A stretch of DNA of 64,000 bases from Pararhizobium sp. IMCC3301 (GCF_030758315.1 NZ_CP132336.1:2571001-2635000); one strand, 5' to 3'; shown: positions 34,594 to 44,749, counted from the stretch's first letter. The notes: generated by a model not told the origin, from the letters alone. Numbers and translations are program-made.

Positions 34594-36759
34594 ATGAACC
34601 GGAAACTGACCAGAAGAATTACAGTGCTTCTGTTCGGCGCAGTCGCCGTAACGATTTTTACCATCAGCGCGGTACTGGTCTGGATGTCAGGAGAATTTAA
34701 CCAGAAATCCCTCCAGGATTCCCGGGTCATGATGAATGGTGGCCTGGAAGCCATCGACGATACATTACGTCTCGTCACCGTAGATTATTCCTGGTGGCAG
34801 GATGCCTATGACAATATCCGTGCAGATGATGCCGGTTGGCTAGTGTCTAACATCGGTTCCGGCGTGACCGATTCTTCTGCGCTCGATCTTGTTGTTCTGT
34901 CCCCCGCCGATGGACCGCCCAAATATGGCTGGATCAAAGGCCAGGAACAGGATGGACCGCAAGCGGATCTGCTGACGCCGGTACAGATACAACAGATGCG
35001 CGACTTGCTCATCGATGCGCCGACAGATGAAGTTGTGGCCCGGACACAGTTTGTCAAGATCGGCGATAAGATGTTTCTGCTGGCCGCAGCTTATATAACG
35101 TCCGACGATCTGGAAGGTCTCGATTTCGACACGCTGACCGTCAATATTTCCGGCTTCATGCTCGACGAGGAGCGCATTGCGGCATTGGGCGCAACGTTTC
35201 TGACAGATGACCTTGAACTGTCCGATACGCAAGATCCGGGTAAGGAGCATATCGAACTGGTTGGGGCAGAAGGCGAAATCCTGGGGCATCTGACATGGAC
35301 CGCGCCAACTCCAGGTGACGAATTACTGCAAAAAAGTCTGCTTCCTCTCTCCGCGGCCCTCCTTTCTTTCGCCGGTATCGGGCTTCTCGTCGCCTTTGGT
35401 GCCCGTAAATTTGCTGAAGAGCTCGGCCGCAAGGAAGCTGAATCTTTCGAAAACGCCCGAACCGACAGCATGACAAAGCTGCCCAACCGGTTTCACTTTG
35501 TCGAACGACTAAGCGAACCGACAACACGTCGGGCTTGCGCCAGCGGCCAACTCGCCATTATTTTTCTGGATGTCGATGGCTTCAAGAATGTCAATGACAC
35601 GATTGGTCATGCTGGCGGGGATGATCTCATCTGTCAGGTCGCCGACCGCTTGGCAGCGGCGCTTCCGAAAAACGGCTTTCTCGCCCGCGTTGGCGGAGAC
35701 GAATTCAATATTCTGGTAACTGGAGATGACATTATCTCCTCGGTGGAGAACACCGCGAAAAAATGCTTTTCCGAAATCCAGCGGGATTTCCTTGTAAAAG
35801 GACGCATCTTCCGCGTCTCTGTATCAATCGGCTATGCCATCGCGAAACATCAGACCACCAGCTGCGAAGAACTGGTCCGCCAGGCGGATGTGGCGATGTA
35901 TCAGGCCAAGGCCAGGAAAGCTGGCGAACCGATTATCTATCGCGAAGAATATGAATCATCCCTGTTCAAGAACCGCAAGATTGATCAGGCCCTGCGCGCG
36001 GCACTGACTGCCGGTGAAATTAAAGTCCATTATCAGCCGATCGTGCATTCCCAAACCGGCCAGATGGAATTGGCGGAAGCCCTGGTTTACTGGAATTCCA
36101 CGGAGTTCGGGCGGATGTCGCCTGAATCCTTCATTCCTGTGGCCGAAGAATCCGGCCTGATCAGCATTCTGGGAACCTATGTGTTCCGCCGGGTCTGTGA
36201 GGATATGGTCGGACGGCCGGATCTCAAGGTCAGTGTCAATCTGTCGCCGGTTCAACTGCTCGATCCGATGCTGACAGAGGATCTGCTGGCCATCGCGCAA
36301 GAGACCGGTATCGAAACACACCGCATCGAGCTTGAATTGACCGAACGCATTGTTGTCAGCCACCCGGGACTGGCCAGGGAAAAACTCAATGCCCTGAAAT
36401 CCGCCGGATTTGGAATTGTGCTGGATGATTTCGGTACCGGATTCTCATCAATCGGCTATCTGCGCCAATTGCCGTTTGACAAGCTGAAAATCGACCAGAG
36501 TTTTGTCATGGGTGTTGAACAGAATGTGGAAGCGCTTAACCTGATGGAATCCATTGCCAGCCTTGGCCGTGCCCTTGATCTGACGGTGGTTGCCGAAGGC
36601 GTGGAAACTGCCGAACAGGCCAACCTTGCCCACCTGGCAGGATGCAATCAAATTCAGGGGTTTCTGTTCAGCGGGCCGCTTCCAATTGAAGAGCTGACAA
36701 GATGGCTTCGGCCACCGGGCCAAAAAGTACAAAAAATTGCCCGTCTGCTGCGCGCCTGA
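34594..36759 (+). CDS. Membrane c-di-GMP enzyme: CHASE4 - GGDEF - EAL
   Basis: 721 residues. TM1 is near residues 9-30, then a CHASE4-like periplasmic sensor (the YSWWQDAYDNI motif near residue 65), TM2 near 245-270, a GGDEF domain with an intact RVGGDEFNIL (near 366), and an EAL domain with AEAL, ELTERI, DDFGTGFSS, KIDQSFV and TVVAEGVET. Both active sites look complete, so the protein may both make and break c-di-GMP, switching by signal. ATG 34594 has AGGGGA 7 bp upstream; the upstream frame is open but lacks a good start. Monocistronic. Confidence 0.95.
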   Translation: MNRKLTRRITVLLFGAVAVTIFTISAVLVWMSGEFNQKSLQDSRVMMNGGLEAIDDTLRLVTVDYSWWQDAYDNIRADDAGWLVSNIGSGVTDSSALDLVVLSPADGPPKYGWIKGQEQDGPQADLLTPVQIQQMRDLLIDAPTDEVVARTQFVKIGDKMFLLAAAYITSDDLEGLDFDTLTVNISGFMLDEERIAALGATFLTDDLELSDTQDPGKEHIELVGAEGEILGHLTWTAPTPGDELLQKSLLPLSAALLSFAGIGLLVAFGARKFAEELGRKEAESFENARTDSMTKLPNRFHFVERLSEPTTRRACASGQLAIIFLDVDGFKNVNDTIGHAGGDDLICQVADRLAAALPKNGFLARVGGDEFNILVTGDDIISSVENTAKKCFSEIQRDFLVKGRIFRVSVSIGYAIAKHQTTSCEELVRQADVAMYQAKARKAGEPIIYREEYESSLFKNRKIDQALRAALTAGEIKVHYQPIVHSQTGQMELAEALVYWNSTEFGRMSPESFIPVAEESGLISILGTYVFRRVCEDMVGRPDLKVSVNLSPVQLLDPMLTEDLLAIAQETGIETHRIELELTERIVVSHPGLAREKLNALKSAGFGIVLDDFGTGFSSIGYLRQLPFDKLKIDQSFVMGVEQNVEALNLMESIASLGRALDLTVVAEGVETAEQANLAHLAGCNQIQGFLFSGPLPIEELTRWLRPPGQKVQKIARLLRA

Positions 36760-36901
36760 TCCTGTTCCGTGAAAGAACAAATCAACTTCGCTTCCGCCTT
36801 TTGAATTTGTTCAATAGCGTTCAATCGAAATGCAATTAAGCCGGCCACAATTCTGCGGTCGGCCTAACTCGTTTCAATGTGAGCAGGAAATCGTGCGGTG
36901 A

Positions 36902-39900
36902 TCACCCGAACAGGAATGAATCTTCCGGGGTCAGCGCGCTGGTCAGATCAACGCTGCTGACGGTGATGCTGTTGCTTGAATCCAGCTGTACGATGGTATC
37001 AGACCCGTCGAACCTGAAATCGTCGAAATCAGCCAGAGTTGTAAAGCCGTAGGCGGCGACATCGATGAGGTCGCCTTCGCTGGTGGAGAAATCGCCAATC
37101 GTGTCATCGCCGTTGCCGGTCCTGAAGACGAACGTATCAGCCCTGCCGCCGCCGAACAGCAGATCGTCTCCGGCCGCTCCATCCAGAACGTTGGCAAGAT
37201 TATTGCCGCTGAGCTCATCATCATAGGCACTGCCGACCAGATTTTCGATATTGCGCAACTGGTCTCTGCCCGCTGCGCCGGTATTCTGGCCGCGTGTCGA
37301 GGCAAGCGTGACGGAAACACCCTGGTCGGTGCCATCATAGGATGCCGTATCTATTCCATTGCCGCCATCCAGCTTGTCATTGCCGGCACCGCCATTGAGT
37401 ATGTCATCGCCGTTGCGGCCGTTGATCCGGTCATTACCGTCGAGGCCGTAAATCCAGTCCGAATCGTTGCTGCCATTATAGCGGTCGCGCCCTCCGCTCA
37501 GATAAATCTGGGTGAGGTCATCATCGACAATCGTGCCGATTGCCACACCTGTCCCGACAATCAGATCGCCGGTCGGGTTGGTGAGGCTGACAGCGAAGGT
37601 CTCATCGCCCTCTGAATCGGTGTCGCCCCGAACCGAGAAGGTCACGGTTTTTGTGGTTTCGCCGACGGCGAACAGCACTGAGCCAGACGGCAGAACACCG
37701 CCTTCAAAATCGGCACTGTTGGCCGCATTTGCGCCTGTTCCGCTAACTGCAAAATCGACTGACTGCTCACTCGCTGATGCCTTGTCGAGGGCAATGGTGA
37801 AACTCAGTTGCGTTGTCGCTGCATCGCCTTCCGCAGCGCGCGCCCGAAGCCCCGAAACTGAGACGACAGAAGGCAGGCTGACGACAACATCATCAAATTG
37901 AAGCTGTTCAATCTGCTCGACCGTATCGGTTCCGTCCGGTCCGCTGACAGTAAAGCGTCCAGCGTCGAAGCCGATCGTATATTGCGACCGGTTACCGCTG
38001 AAGACCGCTGTGTCCGTGCCTTGTCCGCCGATCAGCGTATCATCATCCGCGCCGCCGTTGAGAATGTCATCACCAGCGCCGCCAATCAGCGTGTCCGACC
38101 CGCCGGCACCATTTATTCGGTCCGCGCCTGCCAGCCCGTCAATCCGCTCGTCGGTCGCATCGCCAATGTGAACATCATTGCCGGACGTCAGTGCAACGGT
38201 CATCATGTCGCCGGCGTTGACTGTGACGTCGGAGAACTGGAAGAATTCCACATTGGCCAGCGTGTCGGTGCCGTCCGGACCGGTGATCGTGAATTCACCG
38301 CTCTGTGGATCATAGACAATTGTCGATGCCGCCAGGGTACTGTTGAAGACAGCCGTATCACTGTCCGAGCCGCCATCCAGATAGTCGTTACCGAGGCCGC
38401 CGCGCAGCGTGTCATCACCCTTGCCGCCTTCCAGCCGGTTGGCATTTCGATTTCCGGTCAGATCGTCGTTGCCATCGCCGCCGGTGACGTTTTCGATGTT
38501 GCGTATCGTGTCTCTGCCTGCGGCCCCGGTGTTTTGGGCGCGCAGATTGTTGAGATCCACTGTGACACCTCCGATTGTGCCTGCATATGAAGCCGTATCC
38601 AGGCCTTTGCCGCCATCCAGCCGGTCATTGCCATCTCCGCCGATCAGGACATCATTGCCATTGCCGCCGGACAGCCGGTCATGATTGCCAAGACCTGAAA
38701 TCAGATCATCGCCATTCGTGCCGTTGAGGCGGTTTCTGCCACCATCGCCGGTGATGATATTATATTGCGAGCGGGTGGCGAAATTCAGTGCCCCGCTGCC
38801 GGCAATGCCGCCAAAGCCATTCTCCGAACTGTCGCGAATGGCTCCGGCATCGACAGTCACATAATAGCTGCTGCCGGATGCCAGATCCGCAGCCGGATTG
38901 ACCCGGACGGTCTTGCCGACAATGCTGATCTGACTGGCGTCGGTCACATCAATGCTGCGCCACACAGTGCCATTGGAATTGTGGATCACAATGAATCCGG
39001 TGCCCGCCTTCACGGCCTCGTTGAAAGTCAGCACTATGTCAGCGTCGACGTTGACCGCGCTGGCCTCATCTGCCGGCGTGCTGGCAGTCAGCAGCGGCGC
39101 GGTCACATCCAGACCGGCAGCCTGGATTTCGATGGTCTGATCGTCAAAGGCGAGGAATTCGAAATTTGTCAGTGTGTCGGTACCGCTGGCACCGCTCACT
39201 GTCACGACACCGCCGGAGTTGGTAATGGTATAATCGGCCAGATTGCCGAAGAAAACCGCCGTATCGGTTCCATCGCCGCCATCCATCGTGTCATCGCCGC
39301 GCATGCCGTAAATGCTGTTGTCAAGACTGTTGCCGGTGATCAGATCATCGCCATCGCCGGCAATGGCATGTTCAATGCTGGTGCCGGCAGCGATGGTCAG
39401 AAAGGCTGTGCCGGCAAGCGTCGAAGTGCTGCCTTCTGTCAGGTTCAGGACGAGATTGCGATACATCGCCGAGGCGTCGATCCAGTCCACGCCGCCATCG
39501 GAATCCGTCAGAACCTCGCGGCCATTCTGGGCGGCCTGGGCTGTCAGGACTTCGTCGGTATAATGATAGACGTCGTCGGCGCTGATGGCTGAGCCATAGC
39601 CGGTGAACTTCACCGATTGCAGCGTGCCCTGGTCGGCGCCATAGGTGTCTTCAATCTCAACCGTCCACTGACCGTAGCTGGTTTCACCACGATAGCCGTC
39701 GAGTCCGAACGTATAGGAAAAATTGCCATCGGCAGTGGTGCCGTCGCCGCTCGATCCGTCATAGAACGACATCTGTGTCCCGTCGGGCGATATCAGATCC
39801 ATCCGCAGATCGGTGAAATAGCTGTGGGTCAGAGAAATCGTCAGCGCCACATATTCCAGTGCAATGCTCTGGCTGACCATGAAGGAAAAGCTCAGCGTTG

Positions 39901-41041
39901 CCAGATCGACAATTGCCTTGTTCGCCGTAACCGTGCCCGACGTGACACTTTGTTCGTTGGCCGATGTCGCCGGTGCCGGATTGAAAGCGCTCCAGACTTC
40001 GGCCATGCGAACTGCGTTGAACGCATTGACCATGCCGTAGCCGTAATCTTCGCTGAAATGCAGGCCGCCGCCATTCCAGTTGTCAGCACCAGTCCATTTC
40101 CAGCTGCTGTTTTCATAGGTGGTCGGTCCGGAATACAGGCTGCCTGTGCCGACCGAAGAATAGCTCAGTATATTCTGCACATCCCGCCACCCCAGACCCG
40201 GATTGGCGTCCAGCATCAGCGAGACAACGCCGGCAGTGATTGGTGAGGCCGCAGATGTGCCGCCAAACTTATTGGTGTAGTCGCCGTTCAACAGCCCGTC
40301 ATAGCCATTGCCGTTGCCAAGACGGTCAGTCGTCACCGACCCGGCGGGAGCAGAGACCAGCAGATGAGCACCATAGGTGGAGTAGGAAGCAACCTGACCG
40401 CTTGAATCCAGTGCGCCGACTGTCACCGTGAAACGGCTTGCGTCAAGCGCTTCGCCATTGCCGTCAATATTGCTGTTTCCGGCGGATTTGACGTTGACGG
40501 TTCCCAGACCGCCGCGACCAACCTCGGCCGATTTTTCAAACTTCGCGACATCACTGTAGACGTAAAAACTCGGTGACCCGCCATAGCTGTGATTGGTGAC
40601 GTCAAAGTCACCCAGATGATCCAGCGTCTTGAGGTATCGTGACCAGTTGGAGTTGATATCGTCAGCGCCGCCAAAAATGCGGATACCGGTAACGCTGGCC
40701 TCAAACGCCACACCAACGCCGCCAATGCCGTTATTTTCAGCCGCGATCAGGCCCGCAACGGCGGTTCCATGCCCGTCGGTTGCGGTCAGTGGCTGTCCAT
40801 TGTTGGGCGTTCCGTCAATGGTAACCTGCATACTGGCATTATAATTGCCATCAAGGTCCCAGTGGCTGGCCTGCACGCCGTCATCCCAGATACCGACTTG
40901 GACACCATCTCCCCTATGATCCGCCCAGATCCGTTCCAGTCCGGCAAAATCTGTCCCCAGGGTGAAGCCCAGACGGCCGATTGACGCCAGATGCCATTGC
41001 TGGTTGAAAAGCGGATCAGAAGGTGTGTATGTCGGAATCAA
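36902..41041 (-). CDS. Secreted subtilisin-like (S8) protease with RTX repeats, Calx-beta and P-domain
   Basis: 1379 residues. An S8 peptidase domain spans residues about 30-350: Asp53 (VGIWDDG), His91 (DGHGTAVAGLIAA), Asn in SAGNSN, and catalytic Ser near 266 (FGGTSAASPITAGV). Then come a P/proprotein-convertase domain (about 360-480), an SbsA-type Ig-like domain (about 655-760), RTX Ca-binding nonapeptide blocks (GGNGNDVLIGGDGNDRLDGG type; about 770-860, 990-1040, 1200-1330) and a Calx-beta domain (about 1080-1190). There is no N-terminal signal; the RTX C-terminus ending in DSFLFG points to type I secretion by the divergent ABC/HlyD genes. Likely an extracellular calcium-dependent protease. 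No pro-region is visible. Confidence 0.95.
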   Translation of the reverse strand: MIPTYTPSDPLFNQQWHLASIGRLGFTLGTDFAGLERIWADHRGDGVQVGIWDDGVQASHWDLDGNYNASMQVTIDGTPNNGQPLTATDGHGTAVAGLIAAENNGIGGVGVAFEASVTGIRIFGGADDINSNWSRYLKTLDHLGDFDVTNHSYGGSPSFYVYSDVAKFEKSAEVGRGGLGTVNVKSAGNSNIDGNGEALDASRFTVTVGALDSSGQVASYSTYGAHLLVSAPAGSVTTDRLGNGNGYDGLLNGDYTNKFGGTSAASPITAGVVSLMLDANPGLGWRDVQNILSYSSVGTGSLYSGPTTYENSSWKWTGADNWNGGGLHFSEDYGYGMVNAFNAVRMAEVWSAFNPAPATSANEQSVTSGTVTANKAIVDLATLSFSFMVSQSIALEYVALTISLTHSYFTDLRMDLISPDGTQMSFYDGSSGDGTTADGNFSYTFGLDGYRGETSYGQWTVEIEDTYGADQGTLQSVKFTGYGSAISADDVYHYTDEVLTAQAAQNGREVLTDSDGGVDWIDASAMYRNLVLNLTEGSTSTLAGTAFLTIAAGTSIEHAIAGDGDDLITGNSLDNSIYGMRGDDTMDGGDGTDTAVFFGNLADYTITNSGGVVTVSGASGTDTLTNFEFLAFDDQTIEIQAAGLDVTAPLLTASTPADEASAVNVDADIVLTFNEAVKAGTGFIVIHNSNGTVWRSIDVTDASQISIVGKTVRVNPAADLASGSSYYVTVDAGAIRDSSENGFGGIAGSGALNFATRSQYNIITGDGGRNRLNGTNGDDLISGLGNHDRLSGGNGNDVLIGGDGNDRLDGGKGLDTASYAGTIGGVTVDLNNLRAQNTGAAGRDTIRNIENVTGGDGNDDLTGNRNANRLEGGKGDDTLRGGLGNDYLDGGSDSDTAVFNSTLAASTIVYDPQSGEFTITGPDGTDTLANVEFFQFSDVTVNAGDMMTVALTSGNDVHIGDATDERIDGLAGADRINGAGGSDTLIGGAGDDILNGGADDDTLIGGQGTDTAVFSGNRSQYTIGFDAGRFTVSGPDGTDTVEQIEQLQFDDVVVSLPSVVSVSGLRARAAEGDAATTQLSFTIALDKASASEQSVDFAVSGTGANAANSADFEGGVLPSGSVLFAVGETTKTVTFSVRGDTDSEGDETFAVSLTNPTGDLIVGTGVAIGTIVDDDLTQIYLSGGRDRYNGSNDSDWIYGLDGNDRINGRNGDDILNGGAGNDKLDGGNGIDTASYDGTDQGVSVTLASTRGQNTGAAGRDQLRNIENLVGSAYDDELSGNNLANVLDGAAGDDLLFGGGRADTFVFRTGNGDDTIGDFSTSEGDLIDVAAYGFTTLADFDDFRFDGSDTIVQLDSSNSITVSSVDLTSALTPEDSFLFG

Positions 41042-41081
41042 TGCGCTAACTCTTTGGTCAATAATGAAAATTTATAACGTG

Positions 41082-41381
41082 TCACTGTGTTTTACCGGCA
41101 GCAGGTTTTGAGAGCAGTATTTTATCAACCCGAAACGTCAGGGGTAATTGCTGACACGTTGAACGCGCAACAAAAGTTCCAGAGAAATCAAAATCTTTTC
41201 CAATCGGTGCATCTGCTGGCCTGATCCCCATCAGGGAAACTGTTTTCCCGTCCTGGGTTTTGAGTATTGGACAGGTAATGCCGCCCGGCACCACCATTCC
41301 GGATAGAATGGTGGCTTCAGACGTGATGCCGGGTTGCGGTACCAGCAGTGACAGCAATAAGGCGCTCGATCTGATAAGCAT
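41082..41381 (-). CDS. Small secreted protein upstream of the RTX protease
   Basis: About 99 residues with a signal peptide (MLIRSSALLLSLLVPQPG) and a small beta-rich domain. Pattern: GMVVPGGITCPILKTQDGKTVSLMG, then a strand region with a second Cys (STCQQ), probably a disulfide; it resembles small OB-like domains of the DUF5818 type. Same strand as and 40 bp before the protease gene, so likely co-transcribed. The position suggests a chaperone or inhibitor of the protease, but this is inference. I start at ATG 41381 (GGGAG upstream) rather than GTG 41402. Confidence 0.65.
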   Translation of the reverse strand: MLIRSSALLLSLLVPQPGITSEATILSGMVVPGGITCPILKTQDGKTVSLMGIRPADAPIGKDFDFSGTFVARSTCQQLPLTFRVDKILLSKPAAGKTQ

Positions 41382-41392
41382 TGTTCTCCCGC

Positions 41393-41440
41393 AGTGTTTC
41401 ACGTCCCCAGTGTTTCACGTCCCCAGTGTTTCACGTCCCC
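41393..41440. repeat. Three tandem copies of a 16-bp unit in the protease/secretion intergenic region
   Basis: AGTGTTTCACGTCCCC at 41393-41408, 41409-41424 and 41425-41440, identical. It lies just upstream of the small secreted-protein gene, between that operon and the divergent type I secretion operon, so it sits in the shared promoter zone. Confidence 0.95.
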
Positions 41441-41588
41441 AGTCGGTCCGGAGCCGACTCAGGACGGAAATTTCTAGCGCAAACCAATACATAAATTATT
41501 AATATCTATTCTAGCATGTTAAACAAAGTTTCGGAATGCGACCTTAAACTGCACTTTGCATTCGGACACGGGGCTGAAAAGGCCGGAA

Positions 41589-43454
41589 ATGAACCGTCAG
41601 AAAAATCCAGACATGACCACATCACGACAACCGCCCGAAGCCTCGGAGGATGTGTCAGACCATTCCGGAAATGGAAAACGGGCACTGTCGCTGCTGCGTC
41701 TGATGCCGGTCTCTGTCGTCTGGTTCAGTCTGGTCACCAATCTGCTGATGCTGACCGGCCCCCTGTTCATGCTTCAGGTCTATGACCGCGTTCTGGCCAG
41801 CGGCAGCGTTTCCACCCTGATAGCCTTGTCGATTCTGGTGATCATCCTTTATGCGCTGTATGGCTTTCTGGAATTTATCCGGGGACGGATTATGGCGCGC
41901 GTCGGCCAGCAGGTGGAAGAGCGGTTTCGCACCACTGCTTTTGATTTGGTGAACCATCATGCCAGGCTCGGCCACGCCCAGGTTCGGCTGTCACCGATTC
42001 AGGATCTGGTCACGCTGCGCAACTTTGTATCCGGGCCGGGTCCGCTGGCGTTTCTCGATATGCCATGGGCTCCGGTCTATCTGTTTGTGATCTATCTCAT
42101 GCATCCTGTCCTGGGGCTGGCTTCTTTGCTGGCAGTGCTGTTGCTGGCTGCGCTTGCAATGCTCAACAACCGGCTGATCACCGGACCGACCGAGGCGTCG
42201 CAAAAGGCCCAGTCCGCAGCGCAGGATCTGGGAGATGAAAGCCGTCGCAATGTTGAAACCAGTTCGGTTCTGGGGATGAGCGATGTGGTGCGGGACCGCT
42301 GGGCACAGCTGCAGATGGCAGCGTTGCAGGCGCAGAGCAGCGCTGCGGACAGAGGCGGTGTCATTTCTGCCACATCGCGTACTTTACGACTGGTATTTCA
42401 GTCCGCCATTCTGGCCATCGGCGCATATCTGGCAGTGCGCCAGCAGATATCTCCCGGCACCATGATTGCCGCCTCGATCATCATGTCGCGGGCGCTGGCA
42501 CCGGTCGAGCAATCCGTTGTTCACTGGCAGGCCTTTGTGTCGTTCCGGCAGGCCTGGCAACGTTTTTCAAACCTCATCGCCGGTCAGCCTGCGCCGGTCG
42601 CCCGGCTGACCCTTCCAGATCCCGAAGGCCGCATCAGTGTGGAGGGTCTGAGCGTGTTTTCATCGACTGACAGGCGGGCGCTGATACAGGGCATCAGCTT
42701 CCGGCTGGAACCGGGCAGCGGTCTTGGTATTATCGGTCCGACAGGTGCGGGAAAAACCACGCTTGCACGCGCCCTGATCGGCAATGCGCCGTTGAAACAG
42801 GGTGTGGTACGGCTGGATGGCGCAGATCTGGACCACTGGGACCCGGTGAAACTGGGTCCACATCTGGGCTATCTGCCGCAGAAAGTCGATTTGTTTGAAG
42901 GCAGCATCAGTCAGAATATCGCCCGGTTCCAACCCGCAGCGCGGGCTGACGATATTGTCTCGGCTGCCAGGCAGGCGGCGGTCCATGACATGATCCAGCA
43001 ATTGCCCGATGGTTATAATACGATGATCGGTCCGCGCGGCGGCACCCTGTCTGCCGGCCAGTGTCAGCGCATCGGTCTTGCCCGAGCGCTTTACGGTCAG
43101 CCGGTTCTGGTGATACTGGACGAACCCAATGCAAATCTGGACGCTGAAGGCGAAGCTGCCCTGATCAAGGCGGTTCTGGCGGTGCGTGCTCGCGGCGGCA
43201 CAATCATTGTCGTGGCCCACCGGCCCAGCGCAATTGCGGCGCTGGATAAGCTGATGATGCTGCGCAACGGCCGGATGGTAGCCTTTGGAGATCGCGATGA
43301 GGTTCTGGGAAAAGTGATCGCGCCGCGTCCCGAAGCGGATGAATATGCTCCATCGGATGCCGGCTCGGGGGCCGCTGGCGAGAAGCAGGACACGCCGCGC
43401 CCGGCCCAGCAGCTCGCTGTGGTTGGCAAAACCGTGAAGGATGCATCGGCATGA
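41589..43454 (+). CDS. Type I secretion ABC transporter (PrtD/RTX exporter family)
   Basis: About 621 residues. An exporter membrane domain (six helices, residues about 40-330) precedes an ABC domain with Walker A GPTGAGKTT (near 384), signature LSAGQCQRIGLARAL, Walker B VLVILDEPNANLD and an H-loop His (VVAHRPS). PrtD-type exporters lack a C39 peptidase domain, as here. It should export the adjacent RTX protease together with the HlyD-like partner; the outer-membrane TolC-type channel is not in the window. ATG 41589 chosen; TTG 41556 is also in frame. A 4-bp overlap follows. Confidence 0.93.
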   Translation: MNRQKNPDMTTSRQPPEASEDVSDHSGNGKRALSLLRLMPVSVVWFSLVTNLLMLTGPLFMLQVYDRVLASGSVSTLIALSILVIILYALYGFLEFIRGRIMARVGQQVEERFRTTAFDLVNHHARLGHAQVRLSPIQDLVTLRNFVSGPGPLAFLDMPWAPVYLFVIYLMHPVLGLASLLAVLLLAALAMLNNRLITGPTEASQKAQSAAQDLGDESRRNVETSSVLGMSDVVRDRWAQLQMAALQAQSSAADRGGVISATSRTLRLVFQSAILAIGAYLAVRQQISPGTMIAASIIMSRALAPVEQSVVHWQAFVSFRQAWQRFSNLIAGQPAPVARLTLPDPEGRISVEGLSVFSSTDRRALIQGISFRLEPGSGLGIIGPTGAGKTTLARALIGNAPLKQGVVRLDGADLDHWDPVKLGPHLGYLPQKVDLFEGSISQNIARFQPAARADDIVSAARQAAVHDMIQQLPDGYNTMIGPRGGTLSAGQCQRIGLARALYGQPVLVILDEPNANLDAEGEAALIKAVLAVRARGGTIIVVAHRPSAIAALDKLMMLRNGRMVAFGDRDEVLGKVIAPRPEADEYAPSDAGSGAAGEKQDTPRPAQQLAVVGKTVKDASA

Positions 43455-44749
43455 TCGGTTCTCCGGCAAGATCGATCCGGCGCTATCAATTGGCCGGCGG
43501 ACTGGCGATCATTGTCGTTTTGGGCAGTATCGGCGCCTGGGCCAGTTTCACCAGCATCAGCGGTGCGGTGATAGCGCCCGGCACAATCGTCGTGGAAAGC
43601 AGCACCAAACGCATTCAGCATCGCGAAGGTGGGATTGTCGCGGAAATTCTGGTTGACGAAGGAGATCCGGTTGAAGCGGGTGATCTGCTGTTGCGGCTCG
43701 ACAACACCGATGCTCAGGCCGAATTGTCGATCCTGGAATCTGCCAGGCTGGAATTGCTGGCCAAAAGCGCCCGGCTGCGGGCGGAACGGGATTTCTCAAC
43801 ACAGATCGACTTCGATGAGGATCTGTTGTCGCGGGGTGATGATCCAACTGTGACAGCTCTGATGCTGGGGCAACGCCGCCTTTTGCAGACCCAGAATGCA
43901 GCTATTCAGGGGCGGCTCGATCAACTGGACCAGCGTATTGAGCAATATGGCGAGGAGATCAAGGGCCTGACAGCCCAACAGGCTGCCAAACAGGCCCAGA
44001 TCGGATTCATCACCGAAGAACAGAATGACATTGAATCCCTGATCAGCCGCGGTCTCATACCCAAATCCCGGGTCCTCTCGCTGCAGCGCGAACAGGCGCG
44101 TCTGGGCGGCGAAGCCGGGCAACTCAGCTCGGAAATTGCACGCGTATCGGGACGCATCAGCGAAACCCGGCTGCAAGCCATTCAGATCACCGATGATTTC
44201 CGCGCCAGGGCTCTTGATGAGTTGCGCGATGCTGAAGCCCGGCTCGGTGAATATCGCGAGCGCCGCAACGCGGTCTCGGCGCGTTTGCGCCGCACCGACA
44301 TCGTTGCGCCGCGTGCCGGGCAGGTTCTGGATCTGTCAGTGACCACCATCGGTGCCGTGCTGGCACCGGGCGAAACCGTGATGCAGCTTGTACCACGTGG
44401 CGACCGGCTGGTGGTGGAGGCAAGAGTGCGCCCCCAGGACATCGACCGGATCAGCACCGGGCAGAGTGCGTTGTTGCTGTTTCCCAACGCCGACAGCAGG
44501 CTGACACCGCAAATCCGCGGTGAGGTGACCCGCATTTCGGCGGATCTGAATCAACCCAATGTCGATACGCCGCCCTTCTACAAAGTGCGCCTGACCCTCG
44601 ACAAAACCGAAGAAGCCAAGCTTGGTTCTCTGGTGCTCAAGCCCGGCATGCCGGTCGAAGCGTTTCTGCAAACCGGAGACCGCTCGCCCATGAACTATTT
44701 CCTCAAACCGTTTTCCGACCAGCTGCAGCATGCCTTTCGCGAAAAATAG
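43451..44749 (+). CDS. Type I secretion periplasmic adaptor (HlyD/PrtE family)
   Basis: 432 residues. One membrane helix is near residues 20-40 (the stretch starting LAGGLAIIVVLGS), then the lipoyl half (QHREGGIVAEILVDEGDPVEAGDLLLRLD), a long coiled coil (about 90-280) and the second half (IVAPRAGQVLDLSVTTIGAVLAPGE). The C-terminal MNYFLKPFSDQLQHAFRE stretch is the usual adaptor ending. Starts within the ABC exporter stop (ATGA), so one operon. Confidence 0.93.
   Translation: MIGSPARSIRRYQLAGGLAIIVVLGSIGAWASFTSISGAVIAPGTIVVESSTKRIQHREGGIVAEILVDEGDPVEAGDLLLRLDNTDAQAELSILESARLELLAKSARLRAERDFSTQIDFDEDLLSRGDDPTVTALMLGQRRLLQTQNAAIQGRLDQLDQRIEQYGEEIKGLTAQQAAKQAQIGFITEEQNDIESLISRGLIPKSRVLSLQREQARLGGEAGQLSSEIARVSGRISETRLQAIQITDDFRARALDELRDAEARLGEYRERRNAVSARLRRTDIVAPRAGQVLDLSVTTIGAVLAPGETVMQLVPRGDRLVVEARVRPQDIDRISTGQSALLLFPNADSRLTPQIRGEVTRISADLNQPNVDTPPFYKVRLTLDKTEEAKLGSLVLKPGMPVEAFLQTGDRSPMNYFLKPFSDQLQHAFREK

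Noticed and set aside
36836-36870. Imperfect GC-rich dyad after the protease stop as a terminator
   Set aside because: The stem has a mismatch and a G-T pair and no T-run follows on the right strand; too weak to call.
37898-38590. 230-codon plus-strand frame inside the RTX protease gene
   Set aside because: RTX coding DNA is repetitive and leaves long open frames on the other strand; no domain is seen.
41393-41440. The three 16-bp repeats as a CRISPR array
   Set aside because: Units are directly adjacent with no spacers, and there are no cas genes.
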